A stretch of DNA of 64,000 nucleotides from Enteropsectra breve (lineage: Eukaryota; Microsporidia): positions 1 through 64,000 of the forward strand of contig JALPMN010000642.1 of the NCBI GenBank assembly GCA_024243835.1, given 5' to 3'. The notes under the pieces are model-generated. The model saw nothing but the letters and a program-made list of their open reading frames with translations, was not told where the DNA came from and made no database searches. A program made the position numbers and the translations under genes. Position 1 is the stretch's first letter. The number at the start of each line of letters is the position of its first letter. Positions 17,910-25,729 of this stretch are shown here, one piece after another.

Positions 17910-19226
17910 ATGTACTTGCAGAGCAACAACTACCAGTTGAAAAACATCAAGAACGATATATTTACAGAAATACATAAAAACGAGTTTGAGATCAGCGGAG
18001 TGGTGCTCAGCGGATCAAAAATAGCATACAGTTCGAGAAATGAGGTGTTTATGAAAGAAGGGAGTTTCATCAAGAAAATTGCCGGCTTTGAGTCAGATGT
18101 AACGCATCTTTCTGCATATGATGATTTGCTGTGTGTTGGAACGCACTCTGGTGCAGTGCAAATTTTTGGAAGTTTTCGAAAAGCCATCAGGACGTATGCA
18201 GAGCATGAGGCACCCGTTGTTTCGATTGCCCTTGTGAACAAAACAATCGTTATTTCAGCCGATGAAAACGGAAAAGTCAATTTTTATAATTTGAGTGACG
18301 ACAGCTCCTACAAAAGCCTGCAGACAGAAGGAACTGAGCTAGTCGCCAATTCATGTTTTTGGGGTATCGCTCATAAAGAACTGCACCTGTATTCAATGTC
18401 AGATGATACAAAGGTTGCAGGGCTTTCTTCAGCATCTCCGATCAGCAATATAAGTTTTTTCGATGACAGCAATGTCGTCTTTAGTGAGAACAACAGGCTT
18501 TGCATTTTTAATATAAAGGACAACAGAATGATCTCGAAGCTCGCACACACAAAGGGAATCACAAAGATAGTAGTTTTTGACGGCATGATTTACACCGCGT
18601 CTGCAGATGGCCATTTAAAGACGTGGAACAGCAGGCTGGAGCTTTTTAGTAATTTTAATCTTTCAAAGAAAATAACTGATTTTGCTGTTGCTAATGGCCT
18701 CCCTGTCGTTGCTCTGAAAGGCGGGCGTTTGTACAGTGTCGCACCCGAGAAGAAGGAAAAACAATTTAAGCCGATCATAAGAAAAAAGTTTGCATATGAA
18801 GATGAGATTCAATACGAAACACTGCCAAGTGCCAAGAGATGCCTGACAGAGGTTGATTCTCTGCTCAGACAGTATTCATACAAGGGAGCGCTTAAATATG
18901 CCCTGGAAAAAAGAGAGTTGGCGCTCAGCTACCGAGTATTGAAATATGTCCAGGACAAAAAAGAACTCAGGAAGGCTCTTGCTGATGGAGATAAAGAGTT
19001 TTTGAAAGCGTATTTGGAATTTTGTGTCGAAAGCTTTGCGATAAAGGAATTTACTGATGTTGTTGCAGACAGTCTGAATATTATTACAACGCTGTATCAT
19101 GAAATAATAACGGAAAATAGTGAGATATTCACACTGATACATATGCTGAACGATGTTGTTGCCGAGGAAGTGGCTTTCCAAGAGGTTCTGCAAAAAGGTG
19201 TTGCTTTTCTTGACTGCTTTGAATAA
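17910..19226 (+). CDS. UTP15: U3 snoRNP / SSU processome subunit UTP15
   Basis: The 438-residue protein has an N-terminal beta-propeller (about residues 25-290) with weak WD-type repeats such as ADENGKVNFYNL and TASADGHLKTWN. A C-terminal helical UTP15_C-type domain begins near LTEVDSLLRQYSYKGALKYALE (about residue 312) and runs through KKELRKALADGD. UTP15 belongs to the UtpA (t-UTP) subcomplex, which binds nascent pre-rRNA in the nucleolus. The length is slightly below yeast (513). The start signal reads AAAAAATTTACCG directly before the ATG. Confidence 0.82.
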   Translation: MYLQSNNYQLKNIKNDIFTEIHKNEFEISGVVLSGSKIAYSSRNEVFMKEGSFIKKIAGFESDVTHLSAYDDLLCVGTHSGAVQIFGSFRKAIRTYAEHEAPVVSIALVNKTIVISADENGKVNFYNLSDDSSYKSLQTEGTELVANSCFWGIAHKELHLYSMSDDTKVAGLSSASPISNISFFDDSNVVFSENNRLCIFNIKDNRMISKLAHTKGITKIVVFDGMIYTASADGHLKTWNSRLELFSNFNLSKKITDFAVANGLPVVALKGGRLYSVAPEKKEKQFKPIIRKKFAYEDEIQYETLPSAKRCLTEVDSLLRQYSYKGALKYALEKRELALSYRVLKYVQDKKELRKALADGDKEFLKAYLEFCVESFAIKEFTDVVADSLNIITTLYHEIITENSEIFTLIHMLNDVVAEEVAFQEVLQKGVAFLDCFE

Positions 19227-19374
19227 GGTTTTTGATATTAAATATACTAGAATTTAAAGCGAGCATTTTCATTTATCAATATTATTCGGCAGGAAAATAT
19301 TTCAGCATCATCTTGTTTGATCTTTTATCTTCAGCGAGTTGCAGCAGCATTTTATTTTTCTAAAATTTTTGGCC

Positions 19375-20256
19375 ATGAGCAATTGCCCGAGTGTAGAGAG
19401 TGGACTTGCCGGAAAGGCTGATTCCTGCAAGGGATGCCCAAATGCCTCGAAATGCGCGAGTGCAAAGCCAGACGAGGCGATTCCACTTATTAAAGAAAAC
19501 ATCAAAAATGTAAAATTATTTGTTGCTGTGCTGAGCGGAAAAGGGGGTGTTGGAAAGAGCACAGTTTCCACATGCATTGCACATGCCATTTCCCAAATGA
19601 ACTACAAAACTCTCCTTTTGGATCTCGATTTGTCTGGGCCGAGCATTCCCCGTCTCACTAACACGATGAATGCTTACATTCCCAGCGGAGTGGAGCGGAT
19701 CAAACCGATTTCCATAAGTCCGTTTCTACACACTTTGTCTTCTTACTATTTTGAGGGGTTTGAGGATTCACAAATTGTCTTTGATGCAAATGTAAAGACA
19801 CACTTGATCAAAAAGATGCTTAAAGACACAGAGCTGCATGGCATTGATGTTGTTGTCATTGACACACCCCCAAACATTACCGACGAGCATCTTGCACTCG
19901 TCAACTATATCAAGCCACATTGTGGGGTAATGGTTACAACACCACAGGGCCTTTCCCTTGATGACACGAACAGGCAGGTGACATTTTGCAAAAAGGCTAA
20001 CATAGAGATCCTGGGGATGGTTGAAAATATGAAAAACTTTCTCTGCAAAAAATGCGGGCATGTGAATACTGTCTTTAAGGATGTAGGTGTTGCTGAATAT
20101 TGTTCTGCACAGAACATTTCTTATTTGGGAAGCCTGGAAATCAACCAGTCAATTGCAAAGAGCGGAGACAGCGGAATAATGCTGGATATTCCTCTATTTA
20201 AGCGCATTGCCAAGATGCTAAAAGACAAAATAGACGCCAACGCCCCGGCAAACTAA
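19375..20256 (+). CDS. NBP35: Cytosolic Fe-S scaffold P-loop NTPase NBP35
   Basis: This 293-residue Mrp/NBP35 ATPase begins with the NBP35-specific cluster Cys4-x13-Cys18-x2-Cys21-x5-Cys27, which binds the N-terminal 4Fe-4S cluster and is absent from Cfd1. The deviant Walker A SGKGGVGKST is at residues 54-63, DLDLSGPS follows, then IDTPP, and the bridging CKKC lies near residue 225. It assembles Fe-S clusters for cytosolic and nuclear proteins in the CIA pathway, supplied in microsporidia by the mitosome. AAAATTTTTGGCC lies directly before the ATG at 19375. The open frame upstream has no ATG. Confidence 0.95.
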   Translation: MSNCPSVESGLAGKADSCKGCPNASKCASAKPDEAIPLIKENIKNVKLFVAVLSGKGGVGKSTVSTCIAHAISQMNYKTLLLDLDLSGPSIPRLTNTMNAYIPSGVERIKPISISPFLHTLSSYYFEGFEDSQIVFDANVKTHLIKKMLKDTELHGIDVVVIDTPPNITDEHLALVNYIKPHCGVMVTTPQGLSLDDTNRQVTFCKKANIEILGMVENMKNFLCKKCGHVNTVFKDVGVAEYCSAQNISYLGSLEINQSIAKSGDSGIMLDIPLFKRIAKMLKDKIDANAPAN

Positions 20257-20896
20257 ATATATCAAGGGGATTAGAGTGATGTCTTATTAAAAAGATTGAG
20301 CTGAAAATTAATTTCCTTGTATTTTCATACACTTTATTTCTAGCTTGACCCGATTTTCCTCCGTACATAAAGATTAAAAGCAAACTTAAAATAAAACTTA
20401 ATTTACTGAATCCTTTTTTTAGTTCATGAAATTGTTTTGGATTATTAGAAAAATATTTTTTAGCAATAAACATTACATCTTTACAAGAGTCCATAGTCGT
20501 TTTAAATACTGCTTGCGGTCGTCTGGTGTTTATTTTATTTTATTGAGCTCAGCCATTCGGAAAGAAGCAACGATACGCATCACGATTTAGTCTGTATCTC
20601 ATCCATTTTCTTGAGAAATCGACAGATGTTCTCAAATAACCATATTTAAACTATTTAAAATGGATCGAGCTGCGAGTAAAACATCTAACTCTATAAACTC
20701 GGCTTAGATCAGTCATACAAAATTAATTATGTGTTGCAGCAACAACCTTGCTCCTCCTTCCATTAGAGTTTCTCTTATTACAAATCCTTTTATCAACAAC
20801 GCTACACATCAGCTCTTAGAATTTATTCCTTTTCGCTGATATATTTTTTAGAGAGCATTTTCAGCAGAATTTATTTTTTGAAAATAAAAATCATCC
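20257..20896. other. AT-rich spacer
   Basis: 640 bp without a convincing gene. A 98-codon minus-strand frame (20198-20494) overlaps the NBP35 3' end and is treated as chance. No repeats or tRNA seen. Confidence 0.5.
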
Positions 20897-21478
20897 ATGT
20901 TCAAATACAACACGCGGCTGCTCCCAAAAGTCTCGGCAGATTACAGCCACGGCAGCATAAAGACAGAAAAAGATGAAACGATGCAAATTATATCTGGAGA
21001 GAATGGGTACCGTTCGGCCCTCGCTGTATCCACAAAGAGCACATTTCCATTATATTTTGAAGTGCAAAATCTTACTGCTGCTGAGGATCGCTCTGATGAA
21101 GGAGCAGTAAGAGTAGGCATTGCAACCAAAGCATATGAATACAACGGGCCAGTCGGCATCGATTCTTGCGGCTACTCATACGGAGTCAACAGCGGATATG
21201 GCTTTCACGACTCAAAGCGCATCACACTTGGAGATCCATTGAAATACAACGACATTCTCAGTATTTATCTTTACAAAAGCGGCGGGGAGCTGAAACTCGC
21301 ATTTTTCGTTAACGGCATGGAAATTGATGAACAGTTTTCGGGCGTTCTTGATGATGAGTACTGGCCAGCCTTTTCCATTTTTAAAAATGGCAAAGTTTGC
21401 TTCAATCCAGGCCCATATTTTTGCTATAAGGAAAAAGTCGAAAAGCTTATTTTTGAAAAGAAACAAAATGCGGATTAA
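20897..21478 (+). CDS. SPRY-domain protein, Ash2/Bre2 type (COMPASS subunit)
   Basis: The 193-residue protein is essentially a single SPRY domain. The order RVGIA, GPVGIDSCGYSYGVNSG, FHDSKR, GDPLKYNDILSIYLY, FFVNG, and DEYWPAFSIFKNGKVCFNPGPYF follows the Ash2/Bre2 pattern (VGYDxxSYGYRxxxGxKxH, GDVIG, FFKNG, YYPAxSxYxxAxVxxNFGPxF). Ash2/Bre2 partners RbBP5 and Dpy30 homologues to activate the Set1 H3K4 methyltransferase. The PHD/WH part of metazoan Ash2 and the Dpy30-binding tail are not obvious. AATCATCC precedes the ATG. It converges on the Ask1-like gene 53 bp downstream. Confidence 0.72.
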   Translation: MFKYNTRLLPKVSADYSHGSIKTEKDETMQIISGENGYRSALAVSTKSTFPLYFEVQNLTAAEDRSDEGAVRVGIATKAYEYNGPVGIDSCGYSYGVNSGYGFHDSKRITLGDPLKYNDILSIYLYKSGGELKLAFFVNGMEIDEQFSGVLDDEYWPAFSIFKNGKVCFNPGPYFCYKEKVEKLIFEKKQNAD

Positions 21479-21531
21479 GAATAAATTTAGTGTGCAGTAG
21501 AAATAAACGGTGTTATTGGAATCTCTTTCTC

Positions 21532-22188
21532 TCAGTCAACGATGGTTAAATACTTGTTTTTCTGTTTCACAAAATTTTTGCGGCAAAGCAGGTTAATAAA
21601 GATCGCCAGCTTTTCGCCAGGCACGCACTCAAAGTTGTTTATCACATCTTCAAGTGTTACGGACTTCTTTCTGTTGATAAATTCATAGAGCTGCAGCAAT
21701 TCCTCTTCGTTTTGAAATATATCAGGAAGAAGCACCTTATCGAACGGAATTATCCTGCTGTCGTGCTCTTCTGAGTCATGCTGCTCATAGCCACACTTCT
21801 CTTTTTTGGCTTCACTTTTGTACACATTTGTATTATTTTCATTGGCTCCTGTGACAAGCATTCTGTTTAGCAGCGATGAAGAGTCGTGATCAATAAATGG
21901 ATTGTTCGGAGACCTGGTGCTCATGACATTTGGACTTTCAGCCACATCCAAATGCCTAATACTATGAAGCGCTAGCTCAGATAGTGGCGATACCTCTACA
22001 GTTAGCGGCACATGGAAAATATGGCACCAGTGCTTGAATCCCTCCAACATCACCCTGTTTTCTTTGCAGAGGCGGCCAATCTTCATCCTTATTTCTCTAA
22101 GCTGGTTCTTTATTACAGCAAAGGTGCTGTCAAGCTCTTCCAAATAAAAAATAATTTCTTCTTTCTTTTCTATTTCTTCACCATTCAT
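21532..22188 (-). CDS. DASH/Dam1 complex subunit Ask1-like
   Basis: The 218-residue protein has an N-terminal helix pair whose pattern fits the Ask1 family: YLEELDSTFAVIKNQL (family: LQEIDxNFSxxHRIV) and ENRVMLEGFKHWCHIFHVP (family: VWEGSKFWKQFFE). A Ser/Pro-containing linker (TRSPNNPF) could be a CDK site. The C-terminal ~60 residues (LLQLYEFINRKKSVTLEDVI and onward) look like a small winged-helix fold. Ask1 couples kinetochores to microtubule plus ends as part of the DASH ring. The assignment rests on about 50 residues and is tentative. TTACC precedes the ATG. Confidence 0.55.
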   Translation of the reverse strand: MNGEEIEKKEEIIFYLEELDSTFAVIKNQLREIRMKIGRLCKENRVMLEGFKHWCHIFHVPLTVEVSPLSELALHSIRHLDVAESPNVMSTRSPNNPFIDHDSSSLLNRMLVTGANENNTNVYKSEAKKEKCGYEQHDSEEHDSRIIPFDKVLLPDIFQNEEELLQLYEFINRKKSVTLEDVINNFECVPGEKLAIFINLLCRKNFVKQKNKYLTIVD

Positions 22189-22556
22189 GGTAAGTTAGCC
22201 TGTAAAAAATAAAACATTCACGAGACTAGAATAAAAAAGGCTGGTTCTGCACCAAGTAGCACATTTTAATGCTTGCAACAATAAGCAAGAGCCATTAACT
22301 TTACTCATTTGTATGATTTGAAAGAATATGTAACTAAACAGCGTGCTTGTTTCCACTTTATTTAAATAGCGTTTTCGCAAAACAAAATGCGTTCAAAGGC
22401 AAATATTAACGATAAAGACGCCTTCAGTGCAAGTAGTTGCGTATTTATTCTAAAAGTTGTTATCGATAGATCAAGAATGAACGTTTTCAAAAAACTTTAT
22501 TTTTGTTTTGAAAAAAGCACATATAAAATTATATTCACCGATCCACGTATTTAAAT
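22189..22556. other. AT-rich spacer between tandem minus-strand genes
   Basis: 368 bp; nothing recognised. Confidence 0.4.
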
Positions 22557-23486
22557 TCAAAAATAAGCCCATTCAGGCCACTTCGCACAATATTCTTTGC
22601 CATTGAACGTGTATTTCCAAGCATGCAAGCAGATAAACGAGTTTTTCAGTAAATAGGTACGATTATTCTCGCCCTTGCAATTATCAATGATAAATTTTCG
22701 GTTAGGCAGTTCGTTTTCATTTATCTTTTCATTGCATCTTTTATCCTCGTAAATTACTTGTTCTGGTTCACATCCATCTCCATAAATAATGTCATTTTCT
22801 ATTGGAAATCCAAGGAACGTAATATGTATGCGTATTTGGTGTGTTCTGCCGGTAATTGGCTGGCACTCAACCAAGGAATAGCCGTTTTCATACTTCAAAC
22901 GCCTGAATATGGTTTTCGATGGCTTTCCGCCAGCCATTATCCTGTGCGATCGCCCTTCTTCTGTCCCGATAGGCTGGTCGACTTCCTCGTATTCAGGGAA
23001 CAGGCCTTTGACCTTGGCTATATATATTTTCCTGGCTGATTTGAGCATCTCGAACTTTTCTTCATGATTCTTTCGCGCGATTATCAGCACTCCGGAAACA
23101 GGCATGTCCAACCGATTTACACAGCCCACCTTTTCATCTTTATAAAGATGCTTTGTAACTGAGTAGTGGTAGTAGCCGCCTGTGGGGTGCACAGGGACAC
23201 CTGCTGGCTTGTGGATTACCGAGTACTCGTCTTCATCCGCAATGATCTCTATGTCTGTGACTTCCGGCTCATGAATATGGACGGTATGCCGTATTACATC
23301 CAGATCTTTTAACTTGTACTGCGCTGATACGATCTTATTATTAACGGTGACCACACCCTGCCTTAGTGCTTCTCTGTAATACTCTTCGTCTCGCGACTTG
23401 AATTCCTTGACAAGCATCCCAAGAATCTCTTTGTTCTTCCATCTTAGCTTTACATAAGTTTCGTATGTGTGATAGTATGAAGCCAT
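22557..23486 (-). CDS. RluA-family pseudouridine synthase (Rib2/Pus9 type)
   Basis: The 309-residue protein has an S4-like N-terminal portion (GVVTVNNKIVSAQYKL) and the catalytic RluA block CVNRLDMPVSGVLIIA. This keeps the catalytic Asp but has Asn where most members have His (HRLDxxTSG). Later blocks KIYIAKVKG, VECQPITGRTHQIRIH and GFPIENDIIYG are typical. Long insertions near the C-terminus and the SVIHKPAGVPVHPTGGYYH segment fit eukaryotic Rib2/Pus8/Pus9, which modify U32 of cytosolic or mitochondrial tRNA. The start at 23486 is chosen because AAAATTTTACAACCGA precedes it; the first in-frame ATG is 21 codons earlier. Confidence 0.87.
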   Translation of the reverse strand: MASYYHTYETYVKLRWKNKEILGMLVKEFKSRDEEYYREALRQGVVTVNNKIVSAQYKLKDLDVIRHTVHIHEPEVTDIEIIADEDEYSVIHKPAGVPVHPTGGYYHYSVTKHLYKDEKVGCVNRLDMPVSGVLIIARKNHEEKFEMLKSARKIYIAKVKGLFPEYEEVDQPIGTEEGRSHRIMAGGKPSKTIFRRLKYENGYSLVECQPITGRTHQIRIHITFLGFPIENDIIYGDGCEPEQVIYEDKRCNEKINENELPNRKFIIDNCKGENNRTYLLKNSFICLHAWKYTFNGKEYCAKWPEWAYF

Positions 23487-23989
23487 TCGGTTGTAAAATT
23501 TTACGAAATAAAGAACTTCCATGAAATAAATAAAATGAGAATGCTGCATATTAAACTGATTGATTAATGTTAAAGACCAAATACTGCATTACTTCAAGTA
23601 GTTAAAAATTATTACATATAATCACATCAGGCTTCAGCCTATATTTTTTATTTTATGAAATTGTATCCAAATGTTAATTCAATTCCTGCCCGCTATACTT
23701 CTTAGTCTCCAATAGTATACAAATACTTGAGTTAGTAACTTGTCTTATGCTGCTAAAAGCTTTAGATAAATATGTATGTGCTTGAGAATACTTCTTTATT
23801 CCTCGTTTAAATGATAAAATTGTGTGTGATTTCTTTAAAGCATTGATATTTAAACAAAGAAAACGTTATTATAATATGTTCATAGTATATACACACAAAT
23901 TTATCCATGATTTCTGTTTTCTACAGGCTTTCTGCATATTAATCTAAAATACATCCATTTGAAATTTATTGTTTAAAATTTTGCATCCT
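23487..23989. other. Divergent spacer
   Basis: 503 bp, AT-rich. Holds an AAAATTTT block at each end next to the flanking start codons and nothing else I can support. Confidence 0.5.
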
Positions 23990-24349
23990 ATGGCATTTTG
24001 CTCGAAAATAAAAAGCACCATAAAGGATCTGCAACCATGTGCGGCTAAGGTGGCCCTGGATGTAGCGAAAGGATATGCCTTCGGATGCGTTTTTGGGGCA
24101 TTCACCGCTTCACACAAGCCGCTAACTTCCAAAATGCACACAAATGGGAAGACCTTTGCAAAGATGTGTGGCGTTTATTCGGCCACTGAAATAGTTCTTC
24201 AAAAGGTAAGGAAAACAGACGATATTTACAACTCTTCGGCTGCTGGTGCCGCTGCTGGATTTGTAGGATGCACGAAGCAGCCTCTGGCTGGCGCATCTAT
24301 TTTTGCCGGCTATTCAGCACTCTCGCACTTTTTAGGCAAAACACAGTAG
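23990..24349 (+). CDS. Tim17/Tim22/Tim23-family inner-membrane translocase (mitosome)
   Basis: The 119-residue protein has four weakly hydrophobic, Gly/Ala-rich segments with the family pattern: GYAFGCVFGAF, GVYSATEIVLQKVRKTDDIYNSSAAGAAAGF and ASIFAGYSAL. The acidic D-x-N motif after helix 2 (KTDDIYN) is diagnostic of Tim17/22/23 proteins. Microsporidia keep one reduced Tim in the mitosome, so this is probably its protein import or insertion channel. The Tim22 type is favoured by length and Cys content. AAAATTTTGCATCCT precedes the ATG at 23990. The stop lies 29 bp from the convergent TFIIE-alpha stop. Confidence 0.75.
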   Translation: MAFCSKIKSTIKDLQPCAAKVALDVAKGYAFGCVFGAFTASHKPLTSKMHTNGKTFAKMCGVYSATEIVLQKVRKTDDIYNSSAAGAAAGFVGCTKQPLAGASIFAGYSALSHFLGKTQ

Positions 24350-24378
24350 TTTTAACAAAATAAATTTAATTCCAGTGC

Positions 24379-25269
24379 TTATCTTTTTTCGTACATCTCG
24401 TATATCTCAAAATACTTCGTGTACTCATCTTCATCCATCTGCTCTTTATCTTCCTCAGTGATTTTATTGAACGGCTTCGGTATTCCACCAACTGTTACCA
24501 TCTCACACGTATTTTCGTCTGCAGGTTCATCGGTTTTTTGATTTCTTTCATTTTCTGTGGTATCAACCTTTATAAATTCTGATTCGCCTTCATTTTCCTT
24601 GAATGCTTCGATGATCTCGTGCTCATTGCTCACAACGACCGGCTGCTCTTTCTCGTTTCCGAGCTGCTTTTTCAGCGCGATTGTCTGAAAGTAGTCCAAT
24701 ATGGGAATTGTGTGTCTGTCAGTTTCTTTAAGAAGCTCAATGATGTATTCTAATGATTCCATCAGCTCTTTGAGATCAATACCAGAATCTGACTTCTTCA
24801 CTACATGCTCCGTAAGCTCTTCATCGCAAAACCTGCACTTGAAAACGAACCCATCCATGTTCGCCTGCGCCTCGAGGGCTGAATATTTTCTGTTGCAGCC
24901 CCGGCAGAAGAATAGCTCTTCGGTTACCTTCATCTGCGATTCAATATTTTTGGTCATTTTGAAGATTTTGTATTTTATTGCATCTCTAGCCTCAGCGTAG
25001 TTGTAGAAATACACACTTCTCAACAGCTGCTTGTTATCCTCTTTTGTCTCTACCTTTATATCATGCTTTATTATGTGATCATCTTTCAAGGCAATGATAA
25101 GCTTGTTGAACTCCTTATTCATCATTCTCATTTTTTCACAGAATTCTGTATCACTCAAAAGATGATGCTCGAGTAGCATATTGACAATTACAACATGGTG
25201 TGGCTCATAGAATGCACGAACGGTCGCATCTATAAGACGCTTAACAACAGGCAGGAACTCGACGTTCAT
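24379..25269 (-). CDS. TFA1: Transcription factor TFIIE alpha subunit
   Basis: The 296-residue protein has the TFIIE-alpha order: an N-terminal winged helix (FLPVVKRLIDATVRAFY through VYFYNYAEARDAIKYKI), then a zinc ribbon with FFCRGCNRKY and FKCRFCDEEL near residues 120-150. A helical linker and an acidic C-terminus ending TEEDKEQMDEDEYTKYFEIY follow. It recruits and stimulates TFIIH at RNA polymerase II promoters. The start is set at 25269, where TTTTTAAGCCC abuts the ATG and an AAAAATTTT lies about 30 bp upstream. An in-frame ATG at 25326 would put those signals inside the coding region. Confidence 0.92.
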   Translation of the reverse strand: MNVEFLPVVKRLIDATVRAFYEPHHVVIVNMLLEHHLLSDTEFCEKMRMMNKEFNKLIIALKDDHIIKHDIKVETKEDNKQLLRSVYFYNYAEARDAIKYKIFKMTKNIESQMKVTEELFFCRGCNRKYSALEAQANMDGFVFKCRFCDEELTEHVVKKSDSGIDLKELMESLEYIIELLKETDRHTIPILDYFQTIALKKQLGNEKEQPVVVSNEHEIIEAFKENEGESEFIKVDTTENERNQKTDEPADENTCEMVTVGGIPKPFNKITEEDKEQMDEDEYTKYFEIYEMYEKR

Positions 25270-25729
25270 GGGCTTAAAAAGAGAAATATTCTTAAAATTT
25301 TTATGATACTCTGTTATGTCTTTCATCCTTGAGATAATAATTCTGAATACGATTTTATAAGACAGAGCAAATAGATCTATAGCGCTATGCTGTCAATATT
25401 TTCAGAATTGTTTTAATTTTGCGTTAAGTACAATTTTAACTTCAAATCCCAGGTTAAGTGCATAGTTTTTCGACATAACCCGTGGATGCTCAGCCCTTCA
25501 TTAAGTCTAGAACTAACAGTTTCACATGCTGAGCCAAACCCATTGTTAATTCATAATTTAAGTTTTCTGATTCTATTAACATCAGATGAGATATCTTCCA
25601 ACAGACACAGCTTAAATTAGTTTATTGTGATTTTCTTGTTACATTTGCCCTTGTGGAATTGCCATCGCTTTAGAAGCATTACTCGCCAAGGACAAATTTC
25701 GGAAAAATATTTTCTTACGTTGGCCCTTA
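25270..25729. other. Divergent spacer
   Basis: 460 bp. Contains AAATTT-type blocks near each flanking gene and GGCCCTTA directly before the right-hand ATG. No other feature seen. Confidence 0.5.

Noticed and set aside
20198..20494. A 98-codon minus-strand frame with one hydrophobic segment.
   Set aside because: It overlaps the 3' end of NBP35, lacks a CCC/AAATTT block, and resembles no known small membrane protein.
22180..22200. GTAAGT directly after an ATG on the plus strand, resembling a ribosomal-protein gene with a 5' intron.
   Set aside because: No acceptor followed by an open frame lies downstream; the ATG is the complement of the Ask1-like start region.
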